Positions 21,162 to 28,317 of a stretch of DNA of 64,000 bases are shown here, piece after piece (positions within the stretch are counted from its first letter, which is position 1; each line of letters begins with the position of its first letter). The DNA comes from Limnohabitans sp. T6-20 (GTDB lineage: Bacteria > Pseudomonadota > Gammaproteobacteria > Burkholderiales > Burkholderiaceae_C). Both the position numbers and the translations under genes were made by a program. The stretch is taken from contig NZ_NERW01000002.1 in assembly GCF_003063505.1 (NCBI RefSeq), positions 434,001 to 498,000 on the forward strand. The letters are read 5' to 3'. Below the pieces are notes generated by a model that ran no database searches, was not told where the DNA came from, and saw only the letters and a list, made by a program, of their open reading frames with translations.

Positions 21162-21680
21162 ATGATCAACCTTCAAGCCAACGACTTCGAGCTGTTTGAC
21201 GTGCCTGCGCAGTTTGCGCAAGACCGCGCACAACTCGACGCCCGCTGGAAGGCCTTGCAGCGCGAAGCCCACCCCGACCGTTTTGCCGCCGAAGGCGCTG
21301 CAGCCCAGCGCGTGGCCATGCAGTGGTCGGTGCGCATCAATGAGGCGTATCAGCGCCTGAAAGACCCGCTCAAACGCGCCGCCTATTTGTGCGAGATGCA
21401 AGGCGCGCCCGTGCAGGCCGAGAACAACACGGCCATGCCCGCCGCATTCCTCATGCAGCAAATGGAATGGCGCGAAAACCTCGAAGACACTGACAGCACG
21501 CAAGGCCTAGAAGCCCTGGCCGATGAGGTGGCTGCAGAGCAGCGCCGAGTGCAGCAAGAGTTGGCCCGCCTGTTGGACGAGGTCAAAGACCCGGCGCAGG
21601 CCGTGGGGCAGGTGAGGGCGCTCATGTTCATTGAGCGCTTCACGCAAGAAGTGAACGCTAAACTCGACCGATTGACCTGA
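21162..21680 (+). CDS. hscB: Fe-S assembly co-chaperone HscB (Jac1-type J-protein)
   Basis: This 172-residue protein has an N-terminal J-domain with the HPD motif (REAHPDRFAAEG) that stimulates HscA ATPase. A C-terminal three-helix domain that binds IscU contains NNTAMPAAFLMQQMEWRENLED. The N-terminus (NDFELFDVPAQF) is typical. No strong ribosome-binding site is visible because the repeat element lies immediately upstream. The order matches canonical isc operons. Confidence 0.95.
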   Translation: MINLQANDFELFDVPAQFAQDRAQLDARWKALQREAHPDRFAAEGAAAQRVAMQWSVRINEAYQRLKDPLKRAAYLCEMQGAPVQAENNTAMPAAFLMQQMEWRENLEDTDSTQGLEALADEVAAEQRRVQQELARLLDEVKDPAQAVGQVRALMFIERFTQEVNAKLDRLT

Positions 21681-21738
21681 CCCTCGGGTCGCAGCGCCTC
21701 ATGCAGGTGGGCGACTTGAACACCACCCTTGATTGACC

Positions 21739-23616
21739 ATGGCGTTACTGCAGATTTCTGAACCGGGCCAGTCGCCCGACCCCCACCAGCGACGCATTGC
21801 CGTGGGCATTGACCTGGGCACCACCCATTCGCTGGTGGCTTCTGTGCGCAATGGCGTGGCCGAGTGCTTGCCCGACGACGATGGCCGGGTGATCTTGCCC
21901 TCGGTCGTGCGCTTCATGCCTGGCCAAGGCCGACAGATTGGTTTTGACGCAGTGCAGTCTGCGGCCACCGACCCGGTCAACACCATCGCCTCGGTCAAGC
22001 GTTTCATGGGCCGCGGCCTGCAAGACATTGCCGACCGCAGCAAGTTGCCTTACGAGTTCATTGCCAGCGAAGGCACAGCCAAGGGTGGCATGCTCAGCAT
22101 CCAGACGGTGCAAGGCCCCAAGTCCCCCGTCGAGGTGAGCGCCGAGATTTTGGCCACCCTGCGTTACCGCGCCGAAGACACCTTCAATGACGACTTGTAT
22201 GGCGCGGTCATCACCGTGCCCGCCTACTTTGACGACGCCCAGCGCCAGGCCACCAAAGACGCCGCGCAACTGGCTGGCCTGAATGTGCTGCGCCTGATCA
22301 ACGAACCCACCGCAGCGGCCATTGCTTATGGCCTGGACAACGCCAGCGAAGGTGTTTATGCCGTGTTCGATTTGGGCGGCGGCACCTTCGATATTTCCAT
22401 CTTGCGCCTGACGCAAGGCGTGTTCGAAGTGCTGTCCACCGGCGGCGACTCTGCACTGGGGGGCGACGATTACGACCAGGCTCTGGCCGATGCCGCCATG
22501 GCGCGCCAACCCGCCTTGCAGGCCACCACGGCCGAGGACAAAACCGTGCTCAAGGCCTCTGCCCGTGCTGCCAAAGAGGCGCTCACGGCTGCCGATGCAG
22601 TCACTTTGAATGCCGCTTTGTCTACCGGCAGCTTGTCAGCGCCCATTAGCCGAGCAGATTTCGAGCAAGCCACCCAAGCCCTGACAGCCCGTTGCATCAC
22701 CGCCGTCCGCAAAGCCCTGCGCGATGCCCAGCTGGCCAAAGATGACGTGCAAGGCGTGGTCATGGTGGGCGGCTCCACCCGCATGCCGCAAATCCAGCAC
22801 GCCGTGGCCGAGTTTTTTGGCCAAGCCCCGCTCAACAACCTCAACCCCGACGAAGTCGTCGCTTTAGGTGCGGCCATTCAGGCCAACCAGCTGGCGGGCA
22901 ACAACGCCGCAGGCGAGTTGCTGCTGCTTGACGTGATTCCGCTGTCGCTGGGCATCGAGACCATGGGCGGCCTGGTCGAGCGCATCATCCCGCGCAACCA
23001 GACCATCCCCACCGCCATGGCGCAAGACTTCACCACCTACCAAGATGGTCAGACCGCGCTGGCCTTGCATGTGGTGCAGGGCGAACGCGATCTGGTGCAA
23101 GACTGCCGCAGCCTGGCCCGTTTTGAACTGCGCGGCATCCCGCCCATGGCCGCGGGTGCCGCCCGCATCCGCGTCACCTTCACGGTGGACGCCGATGGCT
23201 TGCTCAGCGTCGGGGCTAAAGAACAAATCAGCGGCGTGGAGGCACGCATTGACGTCAAGCCTTCTTATGGCCTGAGCGACGATCAGATCGCCACCATGCT
23301 GCAAGAAAGCTTCACCACCGCCCAGGCCGACATGAAAGCCCGTGCGCTGGTGGAAGCCCGCGTGGACGCCGACCGCATGCTGCTGGCCACGCGCAGTGCC
23401 CTGGCAGCCGATGGCCAATTGCTGAGCGATGCTGAGCGTGACAGCATCGACGCCCAGATGGCCACTTTGCAAGCGGCCATCCAGACCGAGCAAGACGCCA
23501 AGGCGCTGGAAGACTGCACCCAGGCGCTGGCCAAAGGCACCGAAGCCTTTGCGGCCGAGCGCATGAACCACAGCATCCAGAAGGCCTTGTCTGGCCAAAA
23601 CATCCAGTCCTTGTAA
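21739..23616 (+). CDS. hscA: Fe-S assembly chaperone HscA (Hsp66)
   Basis: This 625-residue Hsp70-family ATPase drives cluster transfer from IscU. It shows the nucleotide-binding signatures [33 protein letters not shown] and [14 protein letters not shown]. The interdomain linker/substrate-binding start reads [18 protein letters not shown], and a C-terminal helical lid follows. I preferred the ATG at 21739 over the in-frame TTG two codons upstream. The length is typical of HscA (about 616-620), shorter than DnaK. Confidence 0.96.
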   Translation: MALLQISEPGQSPDPHQRRIAVGIDLGTTHSLVASVRNGVAECLPDDDGRVILPSVVRFMPGQGRQIGFDAVQSAATDPVNTIASVKRFMGRGLQDIADRSKLPYEFIASEGTAKGGMLSIQTVQGPKSPVEVSAEILATLRYRAEDTFNDDLYGAVITVPAYFDDAQRQATKDAAQLAGLNVLRLINEPTAAAIAYGLDNASEGVYAVFDLGGGTFDISILRLTQGVFEVLSTGGDSALGGDDYDQALADAAMARQPALQATTAEDKTVLKASARAAKEALTAADAVTLNAALSTGSLSAPISRADFEQATQALTARCITAVRKALRDAQLAKDDVQGVVMVGGSTRMPQIQHAVAEFFGQAPLNNLNPDEVVALGAAIQANQLAGNNAAGELLLLDVIPLSLGIETMGGLVERIIPRNQTIPTAMAQDFTTYQDGQTALALHVVQGERDLVQDCRSLARFELRGIPPMAAGAARIRVTFTVDADGLLSVGAKEQISGVEARIDVKPSYGLSDDQIATMLQESFTTAQADMKARALVEARVDADRMLLATRSALAADGQLLSDAERDSIDAQMATLQAAIQTEQDAKALEDCTQALAKGTEAFAAERMNHSIQKALSGQNIQSL

Positions 23617-23647
23617 AGTCCGATCTGCACCGAATTCAAAGACACCT

Positions 23648-23986
23648 ATGCCCGTCATCAAAATCCTGCCCCACCCCGAGTACTGCCCCAACGGCGCAGA
23701 AATCACCGCGCCTGCGGGCACCAGCATCTGCGAAGCGCTGCTCGACAACAAAATCAACATCGAACACGCCTGCGACATGAGCGCGGCCTGCACCACCTGC
23801 CATGTGGTGGTGCGCGAAGGCTTCAAAAGCCTCAATGAGATGGAAGAAACCGAGGAAGACCTGCTGGACCGCGCTTGGGGCCTGGAGCCCAACTCGCGCC
23901 TGAGCTGCCAGGCCTTTGTGGCCAAAAGTGATTTGGTGATCGAGATCCCCCGCTACACCATCAACCACGCCAAAGAAAACCACTGA
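23648..23986 (+). CDS. fdx: [2Fe-2S] ferredoxin of the ISC system
   Basis: This 112-residue adrenodoxin-type ferredoxin supplies electrons for cluster assembly. The ligand pattern C-x5-C-x2-C (CDMSAACTTC) and the later Cys in RLSCQAFVA are intact. It starts 31 bp after hscA and ends 8 bp before dnaQ. The absence of iscX after it is common in betaproteobacteria. Confidence 0.96.
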   Translation: MPVIKILPHPEYCPNGAEITAPAGTSICEALLDNKINIEHACDMSAACTTCHVVVREGFKSLNEMEETEEDLLDRAWGLEPNSRLSCQAFVAKSDLVIEIPRYTINHAKENH

Positions 23987-23994
23987 GGCAAGAC

Positions 23995-24705
23995 ATGCGC
24001 CAAATCGTTCTGGACACCGAAACCACCGGCCTCTCGGCCGAAGGTGGCGACCGCATCATTGAACTGGGTTGCGTGGAGCTGTATGCCCGCAAGCTCACAG
24101 GTAAGAACCTGCATTTTTATTTCAACCCGGAGCGCGACAGTCACGAAGACGCGCTCAAGGTGCACGGCATCAGCAACGAGTTTTTGCGCGACAAGCCCAA
24201 GTTTGCCCAGCTGGCCGATGAAATTCTGGCGTATCTGAGCGATGCAGAACTGATCATCCACAACGCTGCATTCGACATCGGTTTCCTGAACAAAGAGCTT
24301 GAGCGTGTGGGCAAGAAACCGCTCAAAACCTATGTCAGTGGTGTGATTGACACCTTGGCCATGGCCAAGGAGATGTTCCCGGGCAAGCGCAACAGCTTGG
24401 ACTCCCTGTGTGACCGTTTGGAAGTCGATAACTCCGGACGCACCCTGCACGGCGCTTTGCTGGACGCCGAGCTGTTGGCTGACGTTTACATCAACATGAC
24501 ACGTGGCCAGGAGGCCTTGTTGATCGACGCGGGCGATGCGCCTACCGATACCCAAACGGTTGTGGTGCAGGTGGACCTGAGCACCTATGTGCTGCCGGTC
24601 TTGCCTGCCAATGCGCAAGAGTTGGCCGCGCACGAAGATGTTTTGATGCAACTCGACAAGTCCAGCGGCGGCAAAACCGTTTGGCGGCAAGCCCCCCCCG
24701 CGTGA
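23995..24705 (+). CDS. dnaQ: DNA polymerase III epsilon subunit (3'-5' proofreading exonuclease)
   Basis: This 236-residue DEDDh exonuclease shows ExoI DTETTGL, ExoII HNAAFDIGFLNKEL and ExoIII LHGALLDAELLADVY with the catalytic His and Asp. The C-terminal segment after residue 185 would hold the alpha-subunit-binding tail. It follows fdx closely and may be read through from the isc promoter, so part of its expression could follow iron-sulfur status. tRNA-Val lies just downstream with its own promoter. Confidence 0.95.
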   Translation: MRQIVLDTETTGLSAEGGDRIIELGCVELYARKLTGKNLHFYFNPERDSHEDALKVHGISNEFLRDKPKFAQLADEILAYLSDAELIIHNAAFDIGFLNKELERVGKKPLKTYVSGVIDTLAMAKEMFPGKRNSLDSLCDRLEVDNSGRTLHGALLDAELLADVYINMTRGQEALLIDAGDAPTDTQTVVVQVDLSTYVLPVLPANAQELAAHEDVLMQLDKSSGGKTVWRQAPPA

Positions 24706-24748
24706 TCTTGGGCAGTCTGAAGCAACAACGTTGATTTTGCACAAGCGC

Positions 24749-24778
24749 TTCAAAAACCACCATTTTTTGTGCGATAAT
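24749..24778 (+). promoter_or_regulatory. Putative sigma70 promoter of tRNA-Val
   Basis: TTCAAA (24749-24754) and GATAAT (24773-24778) are separated by 18 bp and lie 24 bp before the tRNA. Each box matches the consensus at four or five of six positions. Confidence 0.5.
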
Positions 24779-24801
24779 TTAAGTCTTCGCTGCAAAGCGT
24801 A

Positions 24802-24876
24802 GGGCGGTTAGCTCAGGGGTAGAGCACTGCATTCACACTGCAGGGGTCACAAGTTCGAAACTTGTACTGCCCACCA
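24802..24876 (+). tRNA. tRNA-Val (anticodon CAC)
   Basis: A 75-nt cloverleaf including the encoded CCA. The acceptor GGGCGGT pairs with ACTGCCC (one G-T), and the D-arm is GCTC...GAGC. The anticodon stem CTGCA/TGCAG has loop TTCACAC (anticodon CAC at 24834-24836). The T-arm is ACAAG-TTCGAAA-CTTGT. Confidence 0.95.
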
Positions 24877-24890
24877 AAAATACCTAATCA

Positions 24891-24931
24891 AAAAGCACTT
24901 GAGAGAAATCTCAAGTGCTTTTTTGTTTTTT
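24891..24931 (+). terminator. Rho-independent terminator of tRNA-Val
   Basis: AAGCACTTGAGA and TCTCAAGTGCTT form a perfect 12-bp stem with a stable GAAA tetraloop, followed by TTTTGTTTTTT. Confidence 0.95.
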
Positions 24932-25032
24932 CATTCGCATGTCGATGATTCTTTTCGTGAACGAATTCGTCTGGACGTTTTCTCGCAAGTTGCAGTAAGC
25001 TACAAGGTTTTCCACGTAACTTGTTGTCGTTC

Positions 25033-25482
25033 ATGGACAGTCCGCTTCCATCCATCCCTGCCAAACGCTATTTCACCATCGGTGAAGTGGGCGAATTGTG
25101 TGGTGTCAAGCCGCATGTTTTGCGCTATTGGGAGCAGGAGTTCACCCAGCTTCGGCCGGTCAAGCGGCGGGGAAATCGCCGTTATTACCAGCACCATGAG
25201 GTGTTGATGATTCGGCGCATTCGTGACTTGCTTTATGACCAAGGCTTCACCATCAGTGGTGCACGCAACCGGTTGCAAGAGTTGGTGCAAGCGGACCGGC
25301 AACTCCAGCGCGGTGCATCCGACGCTGGTGACGCGACCGACGCGGCATCCGCGGTGGGCGAGCTGAATGGCTTGTCATTCCAACCCTTTGCTGCAACCGA
25401 CATTGAATTTGCCGATGCAGGAGCGAACAGCACCTCGCTTCACAAAGAGTTGATCGAAATTCGTGCCTTGCTCACCCTTTGA
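25033..25482 (+). CDS. MerR-family transcriptional regulator (ihfA-linked type)
   Basis: This 149-residue regulator has the MerR HTH (YFTIGEVGELCGVKPHVLRYWEQEFTQL ... NRRYYQHHEVLMIRRI). A short Ala/Asp-rich C-terminal region has no metal-binding cysteines. Close homologues usually follow ihfA and precede tRNA-Pro in betaproteobacteria. Here the tRNA-Pro is present but ihfA is not, and tRNA-Val lies upstream instead. I chose ATG 25033 over the TTG codons just upstream. The stop codon lies inside a small CACCCT/AGGGTG hairpin (25473-25487). Target genes are unknown. Confidence 0.88.
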   Translation: MDSPLPSIPAKRYFTIGEVGELCGVKPHVLRYWEQEFTQLRPVKRRGNRRYYQHHEVLMIRRIRDLLYDQGFTISGARNRLQELVQADRQLQRGASDAGDATDAASAVGELNGLSFQPFAATDIEFADAGANSTSLHKELIEIRALLTL

Positions 25483-25515
25483 GGGTGATTTATCTGGTTA
25501 TAATTCAAAGCTTGT

Positions 25516-25592
25516 CGGCGTGTAGCGCAGCCTGGTAGCGCACTTGCATGGGGTGCAAGGGGTCGCGAGTTCGAATCCCGCCACGCCGACCA
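25516..25592 (+). tRNA. tRNA-Pro (anticodon GGG)
   Basis: A 77-nt tRNA including CCA. The acceptor CGGCGTG/CACGCCG is perfect. The anticodon stem CTTGC/GCAAG has loop ATGGGGT, giving anticodon GGG. The T-loop is TTCGAAT. A perfect -10 box TATAAT lies at 25499-25504. Confidence 0.95.
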
Positions 25593-25605
25593 TTTGATTG
25601 TAAAG

Positions 25606-25638
25606 AAGCCTCCAACTGGAAACAGTTGGAGGCTTTTT
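25606..25638 (+). terminator. Rho-independent terminator of tRNA-Pro
   Basis: AAGCCTCCAACTG and CAGTTGGAGGCTT form a perfect 13-bp stem around a GAAA loop, followed by a T-run. Confidence 0.95.
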
Positions 25639-26142
25639 GCATTGGTGCGCGCAACTTTGCATCAATGACACATGCGCTATGGACACTTGCGCGGTCGCCA
25701 TCCTTGCGGCCTGAGTTTTGAGCCCATTCACGGTCCATCTAACACCTCCCCCACGCCTCACTTCTCGACAACCTTGTCCGTCGATATCGGCACGCATGCG
25801 TGATTTGTCGGATTTGCAACGTTTACATATTATATTTATTGATAAAACTAAATTTGCTAATAAAAAATATACAAAGGTTCCCTAATTGGGTATATGTCGA
25901 CGGGCTCTATTCAATAACAATTCTGAACTTATTGATGATTTTTGTGATTTCAATCACAAAAATTGATCATAAAAGCTATATGTGTCGAATATCTCCAGAT
26001 AGGAGTACTTGCCACGCATGGTGAGCTTGCAGCGCTTTTATGTCAAACCGGTTGGGTTACCGACTCGGTTTGAGGGTTTGCAGCTTTGGGCAGCAGGTCC
26101 GCACATCAATAGCCCATTTCACAACTTTGAAAGTAAACCGTC
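25639..26142 (+). other. Gene-free region with AT-rich block upstream of the two-partner secretion genes
   Basis: I see no credible gene in these 500 bases. The first 150 bp are ordinary GC-rich spacer. From about 25,815 to 25,990 the sequence becomes strongly AT-rich, unlike its surroundings. It contains a CRP-type palindrome (25938-25963) and a possible -10 TATATG (25977-25982). The remaining 150 bp would be a long 5' leader with a small hairpin (AAACCG ... CGGTTT, about 26045-26070). Such AT-rich promoter blocks are typical targets of H-NS-like silencers in acquired regions (inference). Confidence 0.6.
25938..25963. promoter_or_regulatory. Perfect CRP/Vfr-type palindrome
   Basis: ATTTTTGTGAT and ATCACAAAAAT are perfect 11-bp arms around TTCA. 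The core TGTGA-N6-TCACA (25943-25958) is the CRP consensus. It is not FNR, which would need TTGAT-N4-ATCAA. A -10-like TATATG at 25977-25982 puts the site centre near -39, close to the class II position (-41.5), so it probably activates the downstream adhesin genes. Confidence 0.7.
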
Positions 26143-26448
26143 ATGACCCAAGCTACGTCAACCCAACCATCCACCACATTCCCACACGGCGTCCGCCTGT
26201 CCGTCGTTGTGCGCGACGGTGACGACATCGAAAACGCCGGCATCCACTTGGGTGCAGCCGAAGTGGTTTCTGTGCACGAAAACGGCGATGTCGAATTCAA
26301 GCAAGACGTCATTCCTTTCATCAGCTTCAGCAATTACGACGTGGCGATTCAAGACTTGGAGCGCTGCCTTCAGTTTGTCAAAGAAGCACGCGCCCAAAAA
26401 ATCGTCAAGCAAATGGTGGATGCCGAGCTGGCCAAAGTCAACGCCTGA
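26143..26448 (+). CDS. Small hypothetical protein preceding the two-partner secretion genes
   Basis: I do not recognise this 101-residue protein. It has no signal peptide or membrane segment. The N-half looks like a small beta-rich domain (GVRLSVVVRDGDDI, AAEVVSVHENGDVEF). The C-half is a charged helix (YDVAIQDLERCLQFVKEARAQKIVKQMVDAELAK). Codon usage matches the GC-rich neighbours. It is the first gene after the AT-rich CRP-type promoter block and ends 92 bp before tpsB, so it is probably co-transcribed. It could be a cytoplasmic regulator or chaperone for the exoprotein, but nothing in the sequence proves this. Confidence 0.65.
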   Translation: MTQATSTQPSTTFPHGVRLSVVVRDGDDIENAGIHLGAAEVVSVHENGDVEFKQDVIPFISFSNYDVAIQDLERCLQFVKEARAQKIVKQMVDAELAKVNA

Positions 26449-26540
26449 GAAATCCAGCTTTCCCCCGCATTGAACCCCTCACTCAAGACCGTCGAACAAC
26501 AGCCGATGGCCCGCGCTGAACACCAGCTTGGATACTGCAC

Positions 26541-28241
26541 ATGAAAAAGAACCTCATTTTTATCGCCACACTCTCCTTGATGGCAGGCGCGACCAGCGCG
26601 CAAACGGTGCCCAATGCCGGTGTTTTGTTGAACCAACACAAACAAGGCGCACCTAAAAATGATGAACCCATCGTGTCTGCCAGCGGCGGCCAGCAAGTGG
26701 TTTTCAAGGGCTTCAGCTACGAGGGCTTGACCCCAGAGCAAATGGCGCAGGCCAATGCCATCACGGCCGAATATCTGAACAAAGAGGTCTTTGCCGGTCA
26801 ACTCATCAAACACCTGGAGTTTCAGTTGGAGCGGCTGCATGGCGTTTCAGTGGTTTTCCAGGAAATGCCCGACGGCACCCTCAAAGCGATCCGCCCCATC
26901 TTGGGGGCCATCCACATCGACAACCAGTCTTCGTTGAAAGAGGCTGTTTTGCGCCACACGCTGCAGCGCGGTGTCGAGTTGGGCAAGACGCTCAACCGAA
27001 GCGCTCTCGAAGCGCGCTCCATGCTGGCCAATGAAATTCCGGGTGTCGTCAATCAATACCGCATGGCCCCCGGCGAGGCCCTGGGCTCAACCGATCTCCA
27101 TGTGACCACCACCGACGGCAAGCGCTCAGACGGTTATGTGGGCCTGGACAACAACGGCACCTCTGCTGTGGGCATCTGGGAACTCTTGGGCGGCATCAGC
27201 GGCAACAACTTGCTGGGCATCGGCGACCGGATCACGCTCAATGGCCTCAAAAGCCAAAACGGCCAATACGTCGGCATTTTGGCCGATGCCCCCGTGGGCA
27301 TGAACGATTGGCGCATGGGCTTCAACGCTTCGTCCTACCAATACGCGTATCACACAAACTGGCTCGACGGAGGTTCGGAGATGGAGTCCAAATACGCTGG
27401 CAATGCCAAAGATTTGGGCGTCAACGCCACCTACGCTTTGGCACGCTCCGAGTTTGAGCGAACCAACCTCAGCTTTGCCTACAACCACAAAGTCAGCCGC
27501 TCTAACGTGGATGTTCGCGCCAAGGCCGCAGACGGGTCCGTTTCTACAGGCGCATTCGATTTGTCGCACTGGGTCATTGACGCGGTCACCCTTGGCTTCA
27601 ATGGCCTGCATGCCATGTCTGACCGCGCCATGGGCTCATACAACCTGAGCATGAGCGCGGGCCACGCTAAGCAAGAGAACAAAATCGCAGCCCGTGAAGA
27701 TGGCGCAGGCGCCAAGCAACAAGGCAACTACGCAAAAATCAATTTACAAGGCTCCTACAACCGACCGTTCCAGGTGGGGGAGGGCCACTACATTTTCACA
27801 GCCAATGCCGCAGCGCAGCTGAGCCACAAAAACCTGCCCAACAGCGAAAAGATGTACGTGGGTGGCCAAAACATGATGAAGGCCTGGAGCCCGCAAACCA
27901 CCGGGGGCGACAACGCCCTTTGGCTGGAGGTGAAGGCAGAAAAACACCTGACCGACAAATTGAAGGTCGGCGTGTTTGCCGAAATCGCGTATGTCGCGAT
28001 CAATTACCAACCCTACGTCGCCATGTCGCCCAATCGTTCATTCGTGCTGTTCGATGACAAAAACACCTTGTCCGACGTGGGCGTGTCACTGAACTATTTG
28101 CCGGTGCAGAACTTTGAAATCTCGGGTTCGGTGGCCGTGCAGACCTCCAAGCAAGCAGTCTCTTATGGCATGCCCATTGCCAGCACCAACGATCAGAAAA
28201 AAGACGTGATGGTTTTTGTGAAAGCGATGTATCGGTTTTGA
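26541..28241 (+). CDS. ShlB/FhaC-type outer-membrane transporter of a two-partner secretion system (TpsB)
   Basis: This 566-residue protein has a signal peptide (KKNLIFIATLSLMAGATSAQ). Two POTRA-like modules (about residues 50-200, ending RMAPGEALGSTDLHV) precede a C-terminal beta-barrel of about 350 residues that closes with FVKAMYRF, a Phe-terminated outer-membrane signature. It exports the adjacent TpsA. The barrel loop-6 motif, normally VR(A/G)(Y/F), reads MYVGGQNMMKAWSP here. Lys replaces the conserved Arg and Trp replaces Tyr, an unusual combination in a functionally sensitive loop. The gene lies 76 bp before tpsA on the same strand. Confidence 0.9.
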   Translation: MKKNLIFIATLSLMAGATSAQTVPNAGVLLNQHKQGAPKNDEPIVSASGGQQVVFKGFSYEGLTPEQMAQANAITAEYLNKEVFAGQLIKHLEFQLERLHGVSVVFQEMPDGTLKAIRPILGAIHIDNQSSLKEAVLRHTLQRGVELGKTLNRSALEARSMLANEIPGVVNQYRMAPGEALGSTDLHVTTTDGKRSDGYVGLDNNGTSAVGIWELLGGISGNNLLGIGDRITLNGLKSQNGQYVGILADAPVGMNDWRMGFNASSYQYAYHTNWLDGGSEMESKYAGNAKDLGVNATYALARSEFERTNLSFAYNHKVSRSNVDVRAKAADGSVSTGAFDLSHWVIDAVTLGFNGLHAMSDRAMGSYNLSMSAGHAKQENKIAAREDGAGAKQQGNYAKINLQGSYNRPFQVGEGHYIFTANAAAQLSHKNLPNSEKMYVGGQNMMKAWSPQTTGGDNALWLEVKAEKHLTDKLKVGVFAEIAYVAINYQPYVAMSPNRSFVLFDDKNTLSDVGVSLNYLPVQNFEISGSVAVQTSKQAVSYGMPIASTNDQKKDVMVFVKAMYRF

Positions 28242-28317
28242 CCCAGTGGCTTGAAGCCATCGTCACCAAGCTACCGAACGCCACCCATCCGCAACACATT
28301 CATTTTCTCTTGCAGCC

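Noticed and set aside
24706..25020. ihfA remnant before the MerR gene that usually follows ihfA
   Set aside because: The interval holds only tRNA-Val, its promoter and terminator, and short spacer; no fragment resembling IhfA is readable.
25505..25797. Minus-strand frames containing GIRTRDPLHPMQVRYQAALH-type sequence
   Set aside because: This is the well-known spurious peptide from reading tRNA genes antisense; it lies over tRNA-Pro and its terminator.
25938..25963. FNR site interpretation of the palindrome
   Set aside because: The half-sites are GTGAT/ATCAC, matching CRP (TGTGA-N6-TCACA); FNR needs TTGAT/ATCAA.
25800..26024. 74-codon plus-strand frame in the AT-rich block
   Set aside because: Composition-driven frame rich in Ile, Leu and Asn, overlapping the CRP-type palindrome and without a ribosome-binding site.
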